A DNA stretch of 64,000 nucleotides from Entonaema liquescens. Lineage: Eukaryota; Ascomycota; Sordariomycetes; Xylariales; Xylariaceae. Position 1 is the first letter of the stretch. Every line of letters begins with the position of its first letter. Below the pieces are notes generated by a model, which saw only the letters and a list, made by a program, of their open reading frames with translations, made no database searches and was not told the origin of the DNA. Shown here piece after piece: positions 48,278-60,432 of this stretch. Made by a program: the position numbers and the translations under genes. The stretch spans positions 1,116,001 to 1,180,000 of the forward strand of contig CADCSX010000009.1 in the NCBI GenBank assembly GCA_902805475.1, read 5' to 3'.

Positions 48278-49449
48278 ATAACGAGTCGGAATAGACACCG
48301 TTATCATTGGATTTAAAAATATTTAGGATTGATCTGCAACTACGTCACGGCCGCACTTGTGGTGAAGATCAAGTTCGGGATCGCGCAGGATGCGTCAGCT
48401 TGTATTTCTTGCTTTTTCCAGCATCTTGTACGATCAGAAGACGGGCACGCGAGTTGGCCCGACACAACGATTCCAGACCTGGAGCCGCGGAAGCTGAAAT
48501 CTGCGGGGGCGCATTAGGGGGAACATAGGTACTCCAAAGCCAGACCAAGCCCAGGGCAGCTTTCAGCCAAGGGGAATTACGGATGAGGGGCAGAAAGAGG
48601 GGCTTTTCTCTATTCGAAATTGGCAACGTCCTTTTTCCCTTTTGCCCCCACATTCGTCAACGAGAACCCCAATCCGGTATTCCCGACGGACGGAATATTT
48701 GTTCGTGACCACGCATCGTGTACATCGTGTACTATACGAAAACATGCGTGTATGCGTGTTCCCGGCAGCTTCGAGATGCTGACTCACCGACATCCCGCGT
48801 CAGCTTGGTTTTATTTTCTAGTTTCCTTTTTCTTTCGTCTCTTATTCGGGATGCGGGAATTCTACTACGCGGTCTTGTTAACGGTTAGAGATGATGATAT
48901 CAGTTACTTAACGTACTCATAGCATAGAGTGTACATACGTACAGTACGGTATAGCACAGTGCTGCAAATCGAATTTACCGGGTCGGTTATCGGCTCTGGC
49001 ATCTCGTCTTACTCATTGCTATCCGCGTATAGATGTTCCCGAGATCTTTCACGAACCGTGCTCCATCTTGTGCTAGGTTACATGTCGCCATTAGCTCTCT
49101 ATGAATAGTATCATGTTCTCTAGTCACTATGCAAACAGACTCGGTTGACTATCCGAGTTACAATGCAAGTGCTCCGAGAAATCTAAGGCGTTATCTGTAT
49201 GCACTGCACATACCCGCTTCACGACGGTTTTAATCTAGTGTAGCCACGAGCAAACGCAAAGGAACACGGGTTCTTGCCTCTACCTACCTTGAATTGCTAA
49301 CTCGGAAATGAAACAAAAGTACTGCACGTACCTACATATGCACGAAGAGAGGGAGTGACTACCTTAGTACGTAGGATTCATGGGAGAATCCTGTCGTGAC
49401 TTCTAGACCGGACAGCTACTTAGTTAACAACTGAACTGGAGGGAGATCT

Positions 49450-49473
49450 CCTAACGCCGAAGATGGCGTTAGG
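49450..49473. repeat. Short perfect hairpin
   Basis: CCTAACGCC, a 6-nt loop, then GGCGTTAGG: nine perfect pairs. It is intergenic, with no T run behind it and no known role. Confidence 0.8.
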
Positions 49474-50834
49474 TAAGCTCCGTTCCACAACATTGTGGTC
49501 ATGTACCTTACGTAATGTAGGTCTCTGCAAATGTTCTCTGCATATGTACCTTTATATGTTCGTCCCGTGCTGTGTTGCCCGAGCCCAGGTCCGATACTAC
49601 CACCTAGGTAGTGCCTTAGTCAAGAAGTTGTGTAAGTTTGGTTGAATGTGACATGGGTATGGATATGGTTTATAGAGGGTTCATGGGGCTGATAGGGCTG
49701 AAACATACTGTTATTAGAGCTATCAAGGCTCTTTTGAATTTTCCGCTTTGTTATAATGGGCAAGGTTAAAGGGAAGCTATGTGGTGTGCTATGATATGGG
49801 ATTGGTTGGGAGAGGATGGCGCGGTGTCGTGCGGTATGGGGTCGGATATAGAGAGAAGGGTTAATCGGAAGGGCAGGGCGCAGTGCAAGGGTGGTTGGGT
49901 AAGTTTTGGGCTTCTCTGTAGGTTCGAAGCTATCGCCTATGTTGTTGATTCTGGTTAGGTAAAGAGTTTAAAGGTTAGACTGGACTGAGAAGAGTTGGGT
50001 TATTAGGACGAAGCATAGTGCGAATAAAAGAGTAGACTATGTAGGTTAGTAGAAGTTTACCTAAGTAGTAGGTAAAGTTACCTAGACACACTGGCTCTTC
50101 AGACACTGTGCGTATAGGCGTGGTTTGTATAAGCACCTACATACCTAATTACCTTCTATGAAGTATTTGCTGGTCTTAGGGAATACCTAGATAGAGAATA
50201 TTAAAGCCATTTATACGCATTATGTTTTAATTGTGCAGATAGCCTTGTAGTTATGGAACATAAGTACTAGTTATACCAATTCAGGGGAAGAGGGTTAACT
50301 AAGAGATTTCATACCTAGGTACGTTGAAACTAGTATATCATGCTTTACTGCTATGATTATATAAGTATATATAAACTTCATGATACTCGGTGCCCTTCTC
50401 GTATTCCTACTAGTGCTCATCGTCTCTAGGTGGACTTGTTGCGAGTAAGATCTTGGTGTCAGTCCGTGGCAGTATGAGCGTATGTCTATGCTGCGTTTCT
50501 AAAAGCTAGATTTAATGTATAAATGCTAGCTCTTACGGGATGCCGCTGCGTTGGGTTGATTAGGTTGACTTAAGCTTGGAATCGGTAGTTTTTATATGGT
50601 GTCCCTCCGCGTAGAATGGGCGCTACTCCTTAACCTTAACACCTTAGATAGAAGGGAGGGAGTTATGACCCATATCTAGAGATCCGTGACTTCCCTTGTG
50701 AGGTGCTCTGACTCTTCTTAGCTTATCAAGAAGGCGCTTTGGATATGTTGAGCACTTAGGCTTGTTGGTTATGGGAAGTCACCACCCCGTCAGAGGAAGT
50801 GACCCGCTCCTACTGTATTCTCTTCGTAGTAAAG

Positions 50835-50956
50835 TATAAATAAGTCCATCCCCATCCTATCCATCATTTTCTTTTCGTCTTTTCCTCTAGTCTTCTCCCA
50901 CACTAGTTCCAATATCCATCTTCTATCCCTATTCCTATCCTCACTATCCTCACCAT
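50835..50956 (+). promoter_or_regulatory. Probable core promoter and C/T-rich leader
   Basis: TATAAATA at 50835-50842 lies about 30 bases before a pyrimidine-rich stretch that runs to the first ATG at 50957. This is a common layout for fungal transcription start regions. Confidence 0.45.
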
Positions 50957-51103
50957 ATGCTCCCCCCTAAATACCTGATACTCATAGGTAACGCAATTAC
51001 GGGCTTTACCGTGCTTATAGCTATATCTTTTGTCTTAGGCATTATCCTTTTTGTCATCTCGGCCCTCTTCTTCGACACTGCGGAAGACACGTCCAAAGAG
51101 TAG
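50957..51103 (+). CDS. Small single-pass membrane ORF (48 residues) or uORF
   Basis: From the first ATG after the C/T-rich leader, a 48-residue ORF encodes a short N-terminus (MLPPKYL), one continuous hydrophobic segment of about 30 residues, and an acidic tail ending in DTSKE. It stops 43 bases before the ATG of the proline-rich gene, in the same frame, with two stops between. It may be a translated small membrane protein, or an upstream ORF that limits translation of the following gene. No homologue is recognised. The clear hydrophobic segment is the only support. Confidence 0.4.
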   Translation: MLPPKYLILIGNAITGFTVLIAISFVLGIILFVISALFFDTAEDTSKE

Positions 51104-51145
51104 CCGTGGTCCTAAACGTCTATATCTTCTCACTCCGTGCTCACA

Positions 51146-52215
51146 ATGGATATCCCCCCTAATGGCGGATGGCGGCAGCGTCAATACTACCAACCACGGG
51201 CTGATATCTACCCTGACGATGGAAGATACCCTGGCGATAGAAGATATACGCCAGGTCGGTACAATCACTGCGAGGATTGCCGGCCGAGTTATATCAGGGC
51301 CATGAGAGCGATTGATGAGGTTCATGCGATTCTCACTGGTTGCGAAGGAGACCTTGGGAGCGTCAATGGTTTACTTCGGGAGACTGAGGCGATGGCTTAC
51401 GAAGTCTGTCGACAAACCCGCAGGGTTGCTCGGAACATGGAGGAGATACGTTCGCAGCTGGAAAGGTCACTCGCCAACAGGCCGGAGCAATACCAAGCCG
51501 GTCCTTACCAGCCTCCGTTCCTCCCTTCGGCAGCCCCTCCCCCCGCCCTTTCGCAATCCGCGTTCAACATGGCCCGTCCTCCGCCTGGATACCCGCCTGG
51601 ATTCCCGCCCGAGCAGATGCAGCCGTTCTCGGCTAATTCTCTACTTGTGCGCCCGTCCGAGCCCACGCGTACATTCGAGCCGAGACCATCGCCACAGTCA
51701 TGTTCAGGACTCCCGGTGCTTAGGACGCCATCATATCGACCCAGGCCTCTGACGGGTTACCATGCTGCCGCATTAAATGGTGTCGGTCGCCGGTCTCGTA
51801 GCCCGGCTCCTGGTTATCGCCCACTCCCCAGCACCGCTGCTCCTTTTACGCAACCTGCTGAACCTCAGGGAGCCTGTCCTTGGGAGAGGGATGGTTTCGT
51901 TGACCCGGGAACAACGCGGCACGCCTTGGAGGCGGAGCCTTGGCCGTTTAGTGACTCCGATACTGCGAACGAAAATACCCACCAGACTGGCTATGAGGAC
52001 GGTTCTGATGATGGAAGGGACCATGTTAAAGAAGAGCTGGTACGACCCTCGGCTGAGGGGAGATCTGGCTCTGCTACGGAGGCAAGTTTCAGCCCAGGTG
52101 TCCCATCCCGCCTCGCTTCACCCTTCTAACATAGTATCGACAGGTCCCGCCCACTGGCAGCGACAGTGACGATGGCGACGTCACACCCCGCCCTAGAAAG
52201 CAAATTCACGGCTAA
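51146..52215 (+). CDS. Proline-rich protein of unknown function
   Basis: I do not recognise this protein. Exons 51146-52081 and 52144-52215 give 335 residues. The first 45 residues are Tyr/Arg-rich; residues about 50-115 are helical with regular charged residues (RAIDEVHAIL...LRETEAMAYEVCRQTRRVARNMEEI) and may form a coiled coil; the rest is Pro/Ser-rich and disordered with an acidic region near the end. The proposed intron is GC-AG: GAG|GCAAGT, branch point TCTAAC, GACAG. It is phase 0, and the joined tail VPPTGSDSDDGDVTPRPRK suits the acidic context. If the intron is not used, the frame ends at 52129. There is no signal peptide or membrane segment. Confidence 0.7.
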
Positions 52216-52996
52216 CGGCTCCCTATCCTCCCGGTGTCTGCCATGGACACCCGTAACAACAACTGGTCTAACGGGTAACTGGACACCTTACTACGGCGGC
52301 GAACAATCGCTATTCAATAGCGTCACCATCATCACGGCGGATAGACAGGGCGTTGTTTGGTAGCTCGGGGCCAATGAATGGTATATTACGAAGGCCATAC
52401 GGACTTGAGGGAGGAGGGGTGGAAATTTTGGGCCCTTATTTAGTTTATTTCTTCTTTTCTAGTGTCTGGAGTCCGGCAACTTCGAATTCAACTTCCCCTT
52501 GGGCTGACTTAATAATCTGCAGAGTAGTCTGAGGGGTTTTTTTTTTTTTGGAAAGAACAAGTTGGATACGGCGGTTTTCTTAAGGGCTAGATAGCATAAC
52601 TACCTAGTTCTTAGGATTATAATCAAAAAGCCCTTGTTTTTAAAGTCACTCCTATATAAACGGTTAGCCAAAAGATACCATGTACATATAACTATAGCAA
52701 ATATAACATAACTATCATAATTTCTTTTCCCTTGTATTTTATTTCCCCCTTCGCACGTTTACTCATCTTGTGTCATATTATATCAGATAGAAAAGGAGAA
52801 AGGGACAGGTCCAAAGCACAATTTCCATATTGTTCTACATTATTAGCCTAACATCTTTAGATTACATAGAACGCTACCCGAATTTCAAAACCAATTTGCT
52901 AGATCCTGTTACCCTGATAAGATGCACTTAGCTCTATAAATTAACCCCCCATTTGTTATCTTACACTTTGCGGCTATGTCTTCGTTTCCAATTTAC
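52216..52996. other. Convergent intergenic region
   Basis: The 3' flanks of the proline-rich gene (+) and NPC1 (-). It has a T run near 52541. No gene. Confidence 0.6.
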
Positions 52997-55900
52997 TTAG
53001 TCATCTTCTTCGGAATCGCTCTCGTCCGGGACGAGCGCCCTGTAGCGCCTGTTCGCCAGGTCTTCTACGAGACCTCCCTCGCTCTCCGGGTCCACGTAAC
53101 CCTCTCCGCCGAATAACGAGAGGGCGACAGGCAAGAAGATGAGGGCATGCGTAGCCGCGAATACGACCAGGGCAAGCCACACCCGGAAGTAGTAAATCTC
53201 GAAGATCTTGGATCGGGTAAAGGCTAGGACGCAGACACCTAGTAGTTTTGTAATAGTGATACCGCTAAAGACCGACCCACCAACGTTGACGAGTGCTGTC
53301 CAGGCACGAGCATCGCGGCCGCGGAAACGGTTCTTGGCGCGCTCCATAACGGATCCCGACGGGAACATGAAGGCGCGGGCAATATGAGCGCAGAATTCGA
53401 CGGAGATACCGACGCAGATGATTAGGTTTACAAGCGAAACAGCGTTGAGCGAGACGTTGAAGACTGCCATTGCACCAATGATATCCACGACCGACATAGC
53501 GACGGTCAAGGTGACAATAAGTGCTGTCTTAAACGAACCTAAGAGGACATAGGAGACGACGAATATGATAGCAACCGCGGAGCCGAGGAGTGAACCTGTG
53601 AGATTGACGATGCTAGCGTATTGGTCAAAGAATACGTAGAAGACACTGTAGGGGAATATTTCGACTCCCGTATTTGCGCTAACTTCATTTGCGATACGAC
53701 GAGCCGACGCGTATGCATTGATGAAGTCATCTTGGCTACGAAGAGGCTTATGCATCGTTCGGAAATGGCTTGCGGGAATAGTAAGCTGCGCATCGTCGAC
53801 GACGATAGCCTGGCTATAAGAAGCCTGGCCGGCAAGAGGGCATGTGTCGGTAGTCGGGGAGTGTAACCATTTCTGTACGTAATGAACAAATTCTTCACCT
53901 TCGGGCATGCCACTAAGGGTGATATTCCAAGCGGGATCCCGATTGGCAAAGCAGGATTGACGGCCTTCCTTGCAACAGCTCTCGAAGTCTGGGTTCAACC
54001 AGAGTAAGAAGTCGTCCAGCCAACTAGCGGTCGGAGAGGATATATAGGAGACATCGGGTCGCTTCCGCTCTTGTTCGAGCACATTTGTGAGCGACAACTG
54101 TTCGCACGTCGTGAAGCGAGAGCAAAGGTCTCTTTGTCCATCACGCTGGGTCACGTCTACACCCTTAGTAACGAAGTAAACAGGCGGGCCAGTATCCAAG
54201 TAATTGTACATGTCATTGAAGTAATCAATGAGGTAGGAATCGTCGGGTAGAGCAACTCGCTGGTCCAAGCCAAGTTGAACATACGGGATCAAAGCGATCC
54301 CGGCAGCAAGTAGGCCGAAGAAAACCGTGATAACAAGAACCTTGACCTTCTTACCGAGTAGAGTAGGCGCGTAGTATTTCCGAATGAATTGCTGTAACCA
54401 TGTCTCGTCTGGTACATCGTATGGGCGAGAACCGCCGGAGCCGTTGACACCACTGAGATGAACACGAGCAGCCTTGACATGGACACAAGGGAAGCAATCC
54501 GCTCTGTTATCCTCGGTTCTTATCTGGTTATAAGAAAGCAGAGATATGAAGAGCGTCATCTGGAGTAGAGCGTTGATGAATACCGCACCGGCGGCGTATA
54601 TGGCAAAATTTCGAACAGCGGGCATTCCAACGAAGGCACCAAGAGCGAAAGATACGGTTTCCGTAATTGCCGAAAATAGAATAGAAGGTCCCATTCGCCC
54701 AAGCGCCCTGGCTATCCTCTCTTCGACCATTACCTCTGGGTGGCTCACGTTAACACGATCGAACTCATGAACAATCAAGAAGATATTGTCCACTCCGACA
54801 GCTAAGACGATGAAAGGGATGACTTCGGCGATGATGAGGGTGGCTTTAACGCCCGCCCATGAGAATAGGCCAATAGAGGATGTGATGGACATCAAGACGA
54901 TCAAGATACCAACGAGACCGAGTGTGAACTTGCTCTGGACCAAGGCCACAGCCGGGTTCCTTATCAGCTCCCGGATGGACATAGTAGTCGAGCCCAAGGT
55001 AATCGATGCGTATAAGAACATTACAAGATAGCTAATAACGATAATCGCCGCATCCGAGTTGGTGGATTTGTTCAGTTCTTCCTCTAAACTGACCTCCGTA
55101 GAGAAGGAAAGTCGTAGGCCACGATCCGCCGCTTCCTTTTGAGCCTCTAGGAGCCTAATTTTCAAGGACTGTTCCCAATCCATAGAGTGAGCAAGTTCCG
55201 AGCTACCCTCGGGGTGATTATTAACAACCCAAGTTACTGTGAAGGCAGGCGCCTCGGTAATGTCCTCAATACTATCATAGCCACCCATAATCATATTTGG
55301 CTCTATTGGCTGTCCAAAGTCCGGGCGGCAGTTTACAGGAGAGTCAGCACATTCTCTGAACTGGGATTTCCAATCCTTCGTGCCGTCGAAATAGACGGTC
55401 GGAGACTGCACGACACAAGCAGGACCAGTTGGTTTTAAGCATACGTCTTGAAAGGTAGTGCCAAAATCCTTGCCCTTGAGTTGCTTGACGCTTGCTTCGA
55501 CTTCTGACCACCACGTTAGCGTCTCATAGCTAAGTACTGGACCAGGGCCGGATGCTTGAGTGTCATTCACTACAAAAGCCTTCTGTGCGCGGTAGAACGC
55601 TCCAAAGTTCTCGTCGAAAAATGCCTTCTCCTGGGCTGCTGGCGAGTCTGGGCTGACCCATAACCTTGCAGGTTCCCTTTCTACTGCGAATCTGATCCAG
55701 CCGAGGCTGAGGACGATGACGACTGACAAACTGATAAATATTGTGATGGCCGGAAACCTTGCGCAAAGATGACCCAGTTTGCTAAATGCAGTATCACACC
55801 AAGCGTTGATAGCGTAATTTCTTTGAGGTTGATCCAACATAGCCCCATTTCGAACGAGGTCGCCCTCATCTTCATCATCGCTGGGTTCAGCGGCTTGAAG

Positions 55901-56912
55901 TAAATGGAGGCGTTCACTTCGCCGCTGCGCATGTTTCATCCAAGCAACGTGGCCAACCAGGGCGACGATGAGCGTAAACAGGAGTACTCCATAAGTGAAT
56001 ATCGACGCGAATGATAAGCAAGGGAGGACACCGACCCGGCAAGATCCCGACTGCTCTACGTCCGGAAGTTCCGGACACACGGCGGGGCAGTCGACACACG
56101 AACACCGGAAGTTCGGATCCTCATCGTTACACTTCTTTGGTTTCATCTCTCTTGGTGCCATGCTCGGCTCGGAATACTCCGTGGGGAAGTTGATCTGGAA
56201 TGGCGACCCAATAGCTTTCTCGTCACCCAGGAACTTTAGTAACTGAGTATAGTTCTTTGCGCCACCACCGATGAAATCTATAGCCTTAGAATTTGAAGCG
56301 CCAAACTTGACCTCCTTACAGCTATCATAGAAGCCTTCGCCATACTCTTTGGATACCAGCTGGTCTACTTCAGCAGCCAAAGTTTTCCCATTCTTCTCAA
56401 GGGTCTTGGTTACGTTGACGAATAGGGACTGGTCGGGAGAACAGGTAAAGGTGCAGAACAGGTTGTAGAAGTTGTCCTTGCACGCGGGACAGGAGCCGAT
56501 AATCTGGTTTGGAGTGGACATTTCGGACTTGAGCGCTTGGAGCTACACGATTGTTAGCAAGCAGCGCCTTTATCCTTTATATCTATGCATCCATCTCCGA
56601 ATATGGTTGCAAGAATATGGTAGTAATGAGGGGTTGATAATGCGAACGTACCTGGTCAGCACTGCAGCAGACCTTGCTGTCCTTCCATTTGGGACCACAT
56701 AGGGATTCGAGATCTTTGGCGAACTCGGCATCAGGAGTAGTAGCTAATCCATTATCGACACAGGGCACTTGTTTTCCGAAGAAGCTCTTCTTGCCGCAGT
56801 GGCCTCGTATGGCGCAACGTCCAGCTTCGTGTTTGGGCGTATAGAGCTCACCTGCCGCGGCGGTACTGACTAGCAGTAAAGCGCCGGCGACGAGGTTAGA
56901 TATTCGAGCCAT
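52997..56912 (-). CDS. NCR1: NPC1-type sterol transporter (Ncr1)
   Basis: A multispanning vacuolar/lysosomal membrane protein that moves sterol from the lumen into the membrane. Exons are 56912-56652 and 56542-52997 with a 109-nt intron; 1,268 residues, close to other fungal Ncr1 proteins. A signal peptide covers residues 1 to about 21 (MARISNLVAGALLLV). The lumenal N-terminal domain is Cys-rich (CAIRGHCG, CCSADQ, CPACKDNFYNLFCTFTCSPDQ), as in the NPC1 sterol pocket. The sterol-sensing domain begins near residue 585 (DAAIIVISYLVMFLYASITLG) and continues through GVDNIFLIVHEF. A second lumenal domain and a C-terminal five-helix Patched-like block follow (SLVNLIICVGISVEFCAHIAR). The tail is acidic. 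No frame break in nearly 4 kb. It is co-oriented with the two genes to its right. Confidence 0.97.
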
Positions 56913-57591
56913 AGTGATGCTCTACTATTGTACGCGATAGAGTAGTGGTACCATGGACGTGGAATATCTTGATAAGTTATAAAAATTGATAAAAGGGTTG
57001 ATAAGGGAAAGTTGAAGATGACGGAGAAGACGGGTAGCTACAGGTTCCCAAAGAAGGTATACATTGTATGAGTTGGCTCGCACCTTGCCTGCGTCATAAA
57101 CTCTAGCCCCGTGCTACCCCAGGTGGTCCTGCATCTGTGCTCTTGGCGTGGCTTGAAACGGTAATCAAATACCGTGTTATGCAAAGATATAATATACATA
57201 CATGCATAAGTGGCTCAGGGGAACCGTCCAATCAGAAGGCAAAGAATGTTATGTAAGTTCTCAACACTTTATACTTCCTCATCCGTTGTATACGCTTCCT
57301 TCAATTACAACACATCTTATCATAGCCATTGATAGTATAGTCATGTAAAGCCCGAGGATTGAACTGAGAGAACAATATTAAACAAAATTAAATAAGGCTT
57401 TCACGAGTATATTCTTTTTAGTTATCAAGATATGAGATGTATACCCAGGTTATATATATCCAAAGGTAACTACGTTATAGAACTCAAGGATTATACGATG
57501 AACCATTCCATATGCTCCGAATTGTCTATATCTTTCAGTTATATGTATCCCATCAACCCTTCAATACTCATATCAACTAACGAGGTCTTCT
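56913..57591. other. Intergenic region
   Basis: NPC1 promoter and the 3' flank of the oxidoreductase gene; AT-rich, no gene seen. Confidence 0.6.
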
Positions 57592-59516
57592 CTAATATTC
57601 GAAACTTTCGTAAACAACCTCCTCACCTGCTGTCCACTTCAACAACTCCCTCGTCATATCTGGACCCGCGCATAAATAGTATTTCCTCTTCCCTTTCTCG
57701 CCCTCCGCTAATACATCACTGACCCCTATCCTTCGTTCTACTACTTCTGTTCCCAGTTCGTAGACTGTAGATATCAACCCCCTCTCTTTCTCTCCTATTG
57801 TCCCTGTGACGAAAAGCTTAGCCGCACTTCCGAGGCCGGGTATCCTCTTCAGCACGTCCACCGCTAGTGGTATATCTTCCTCTCTCATACTCCATAACAA
57901 CTTAATCCTATTCTCTTCTTCCGTAGCCTGTAGAGCACCTACGCCCTGCGCCATCAATGGCGTGATGCCCACGCCCGCAGCGACGAACACACTTGTATTC
58001 CCGGTTTCTACCTTATTGTCACTGGTTGGTAACCTAAATCCTTCCGCACCGCCAAATCCTAACACCGGGATCTCAAGCGGGACCCTTAAATTCCAGCGCT
58101 CCAACAACGCCGTTGCCTGACCATGTCTCCTAACCGTAATCTCGAGCTCCGGCTCCGTGCCCTCCTTTACGTTCCCCTGCTCATCCACAACCTCTGCGTC
58201 TATAGGCCTACTAACCGTAAACGTACGCACGAAATCATCATTCAAGCTCTGCGGGTCCTCATCCCGCATGTGCGAGTACCCCATATCCAACTCCCCGCTG
58301 AAATCCAACGTAACATGCTGCCCGGGCAGCCAGGCTTTGAACCGCTTTTTGCTCCCATCCTTTGCCTCCGACGTCACAAGCTTGAAAACATATCTCGAGA
58401 TCGTGGGCGTAAGTCTCTCCCGAGTGACCAGTTTCGCCGTAGCAATAGTATCGCTGCTCGCGTCTCCCGCAGAATCACCAGGTCCCTTCTCGCACGCCAG
58501 TCTTCGTACGACAGGGTTATACGGCGAGTAATCAATGACCTGGCCCCTGAACGCCAGGCCCTCGCGCACGAACCGCGCCTCCGCTACCTCGACGCGGATA
58601 GCGAGCTTCGCACGCGGCATCACAGCCGCCGCTACCTCGCCGACGAGGATCGCCGCGGTCCCCGTTAGGTAGAGCACATCGCCGGTCTCGAAGTCCGGGA
58701 CCACGATGCCGACAGCTGGGTCGTCGTGGATATTCCCTAGCGTCTGGTATAGTCGGTTACCCGAGTACTCGGGGTACACCAGCGCCGCGCCCGAGTCTCG
58801 GTTCCTCAGCACCCGGACGAATCCAGGCGGCCCGCCGCGGATATTCACGTCCATGTTTTTCGCGCCGTGCTTGCTCGCGATGAAAAACAAGTCCGCCCTG
58901 TCTAGCAACTCAATCGCTGCCGCAGGCAGCGGCACACCAGTCCCCTCGCTTTCGAGCCGCGGCGCAGGCACGCGGGGGAGATACGTTTCTTGTTGATATA
59001 CTTGGGGCAGTTCCCCAGGGCCTCGTCGACGCGAAACGCAAGCTGCACGTCCGCGACGCCGGGCGCCGTCTTGGCCGCCGTGCCGACGGCCATTACGCCG
59101 GCGAGTTTGACGCGGTCTCTCGTCTCCGGGTCGATCGACAGGCCCGCCATTACCTTGCCGCCTTCCGGTCGGATAACCTCGTCGTCGATGATGTGTCTCC
59201 CATCCCCGTCTTTTTCCACGGCGAGCAGTTCCCTCACGACCGGGTCCCACTTCTCCCCTACCGTCGCTCGGATACCTAATATGTTCTGGGCTACCGGCTG
59301 CGCGAACCCCTTCTCGCCTCCCCACACGCTAGCCCACGGCCTGCCCTGCTGGTCCAGCGTCCCCACCGCGACGAGCGGCGATATGGCGACGCGGTACCCG
59401 AGCTGTGGCGGTAAGTCATGATGCGTGGGATTTTCGCGGTGCGGTACGCGCAATAGCTTTTGAACAGCTAATTCCCCGGGGTGGAAGCTCGAGTCGAGTG
59501 TTACAAGCTGAGCCAT
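57592..59516 (-). CDS. FMN-binding (PNPOx-like) and FAD/NAD(P)-binding oxidoreductase fusion, one frame break
   Basis: A predicted soluble flavoprotein. The N-terminal half (about 1-300) looks like a pyridoxamine-phosphate-oxidase-like split barrel (VAISPLVAVGTLDQQGRPWASVWGG; DLFFIASKHG). The C-terminal half (about 330-641) is a ferredoxin-reductase-type module: FAD motif RTFTVSRP, NAD(P) motif AAGVGITPLMAQ, LLWSMRE, and terminal YYLCAGPDM. No iron-sulphur ligands are evident. The single exon is split into two overlapping frames. One missing base in the G5 run at 58974-58978 (+ strand) joins NKKRISP to RVPAPRLE and gives 641 residues. Such two-module proteins are common in fungi, but substrate and pathway are unknown. 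Start at 59516 because MAQLVTLDSSFHPGE leads straight into the first domain. Confidence 0.85.
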
Positions 59517-60432
59517 CGGTATAGGTTAATGCAATGCAGCCGGACGGTGTGCTTGTAAACTACTTCCTATATATATGAGTATACGTTGCGAAATCGCCGA
59601 GTGCCTACGTCAGCAAGAACAGGAAGATAGGTACCTATGTACTCAGGTAAGAATATATTCCTTTCAACAACCAGCACAGGCGCAGAAAGTGACCATACTT
59701 AAGAATCAAGTGCATCCTTAATAGCTCAGGGAGAATTACTGATTCTTATACCTGGGCCTGACTAATAGCCAGACAGCGTCAACTAAAATAAGAATAATGC
59801 CAGGGCGCCATGCAGATAGATTACATACTAGAAGGCATGTATGTAATGCAATACCTTTCGTAATCCACATGAACAAGGATTCCGTGACGCCATCATAACG
59901 AGAGTATAAACCCGTTGGAGAGCCCCGTTGGAGACGCTATAAACATGGAAGTCTTGAGTTATTAGGTAAGGTGATTGGAAGGGCGCGTCGGGGAATTAGT
60001 ATTGGCATTCAAACCCCGATTCCTCAGGAAGCGATGATGCAAAAGAACTACCTAAGCCTACCTAGGTAGGTAGGTAGTCAGAAACATTAAACCTATCACT
60101 AGCAAAGAAGCAATTAATACACACGCACTTAAAGACCGAGGAATATCCGTAGTATAGGTTAAACTAGTAGCCGTAGCCACTCGACAGAATGCCAGCAAAT
60201 ACAGTTATGTATAATACATCGAGTCTCATTATTTAAAAATCATCGGAATTTGCCTCTGAACGCCGTTTTATCCGGACGCTTCCATAACGCGACGGCCTTC
60301 TGCCTATTCACACCAGCCCAAATCATGACCGAGGATATACCATCAACGTTATATACGTAACTGGTATGATAATTAGGGTATCCGCATCTATTTCACTTCC
60401 CCTGTGTAACCATCATATATCAGAAGATACTA
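59517..60432. other. Intergenic region
   Basis: The oxidoreductase promoter and 3' flank of the KCH1-like gene. It has CCTACCTAGGTAGGTAGG near 60056-60075. No gene. Confidence 0.6.

Larger units (their letters stand above)
48278..50956. other. Long intergenic region
   Basis: In 2.7 kb I see no gene. It holds a perfect 9-bp hairpin at 49450-49473, ACCTAGGT at 49602 and 50313, and a stretch rich in GGTT/TAGG (about 49680-50160). Near its end a TATA-like TATAAATA (50835) is followed by a strongly C/T-rich leader (50865-50955). Confidence 0.55.

Noticed and set aside
51146..52129. Unspliced ending of the proline-rich ORF
   Set aside because: Kept only as an alternative; the GC-AG intron has good donor, branch point and acceptor and keeps the frame.
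58123..58668. 181-residue plus-strand ORF
   Set aside because: Antisense to the oxidoreductase; Arg-rich without domains.
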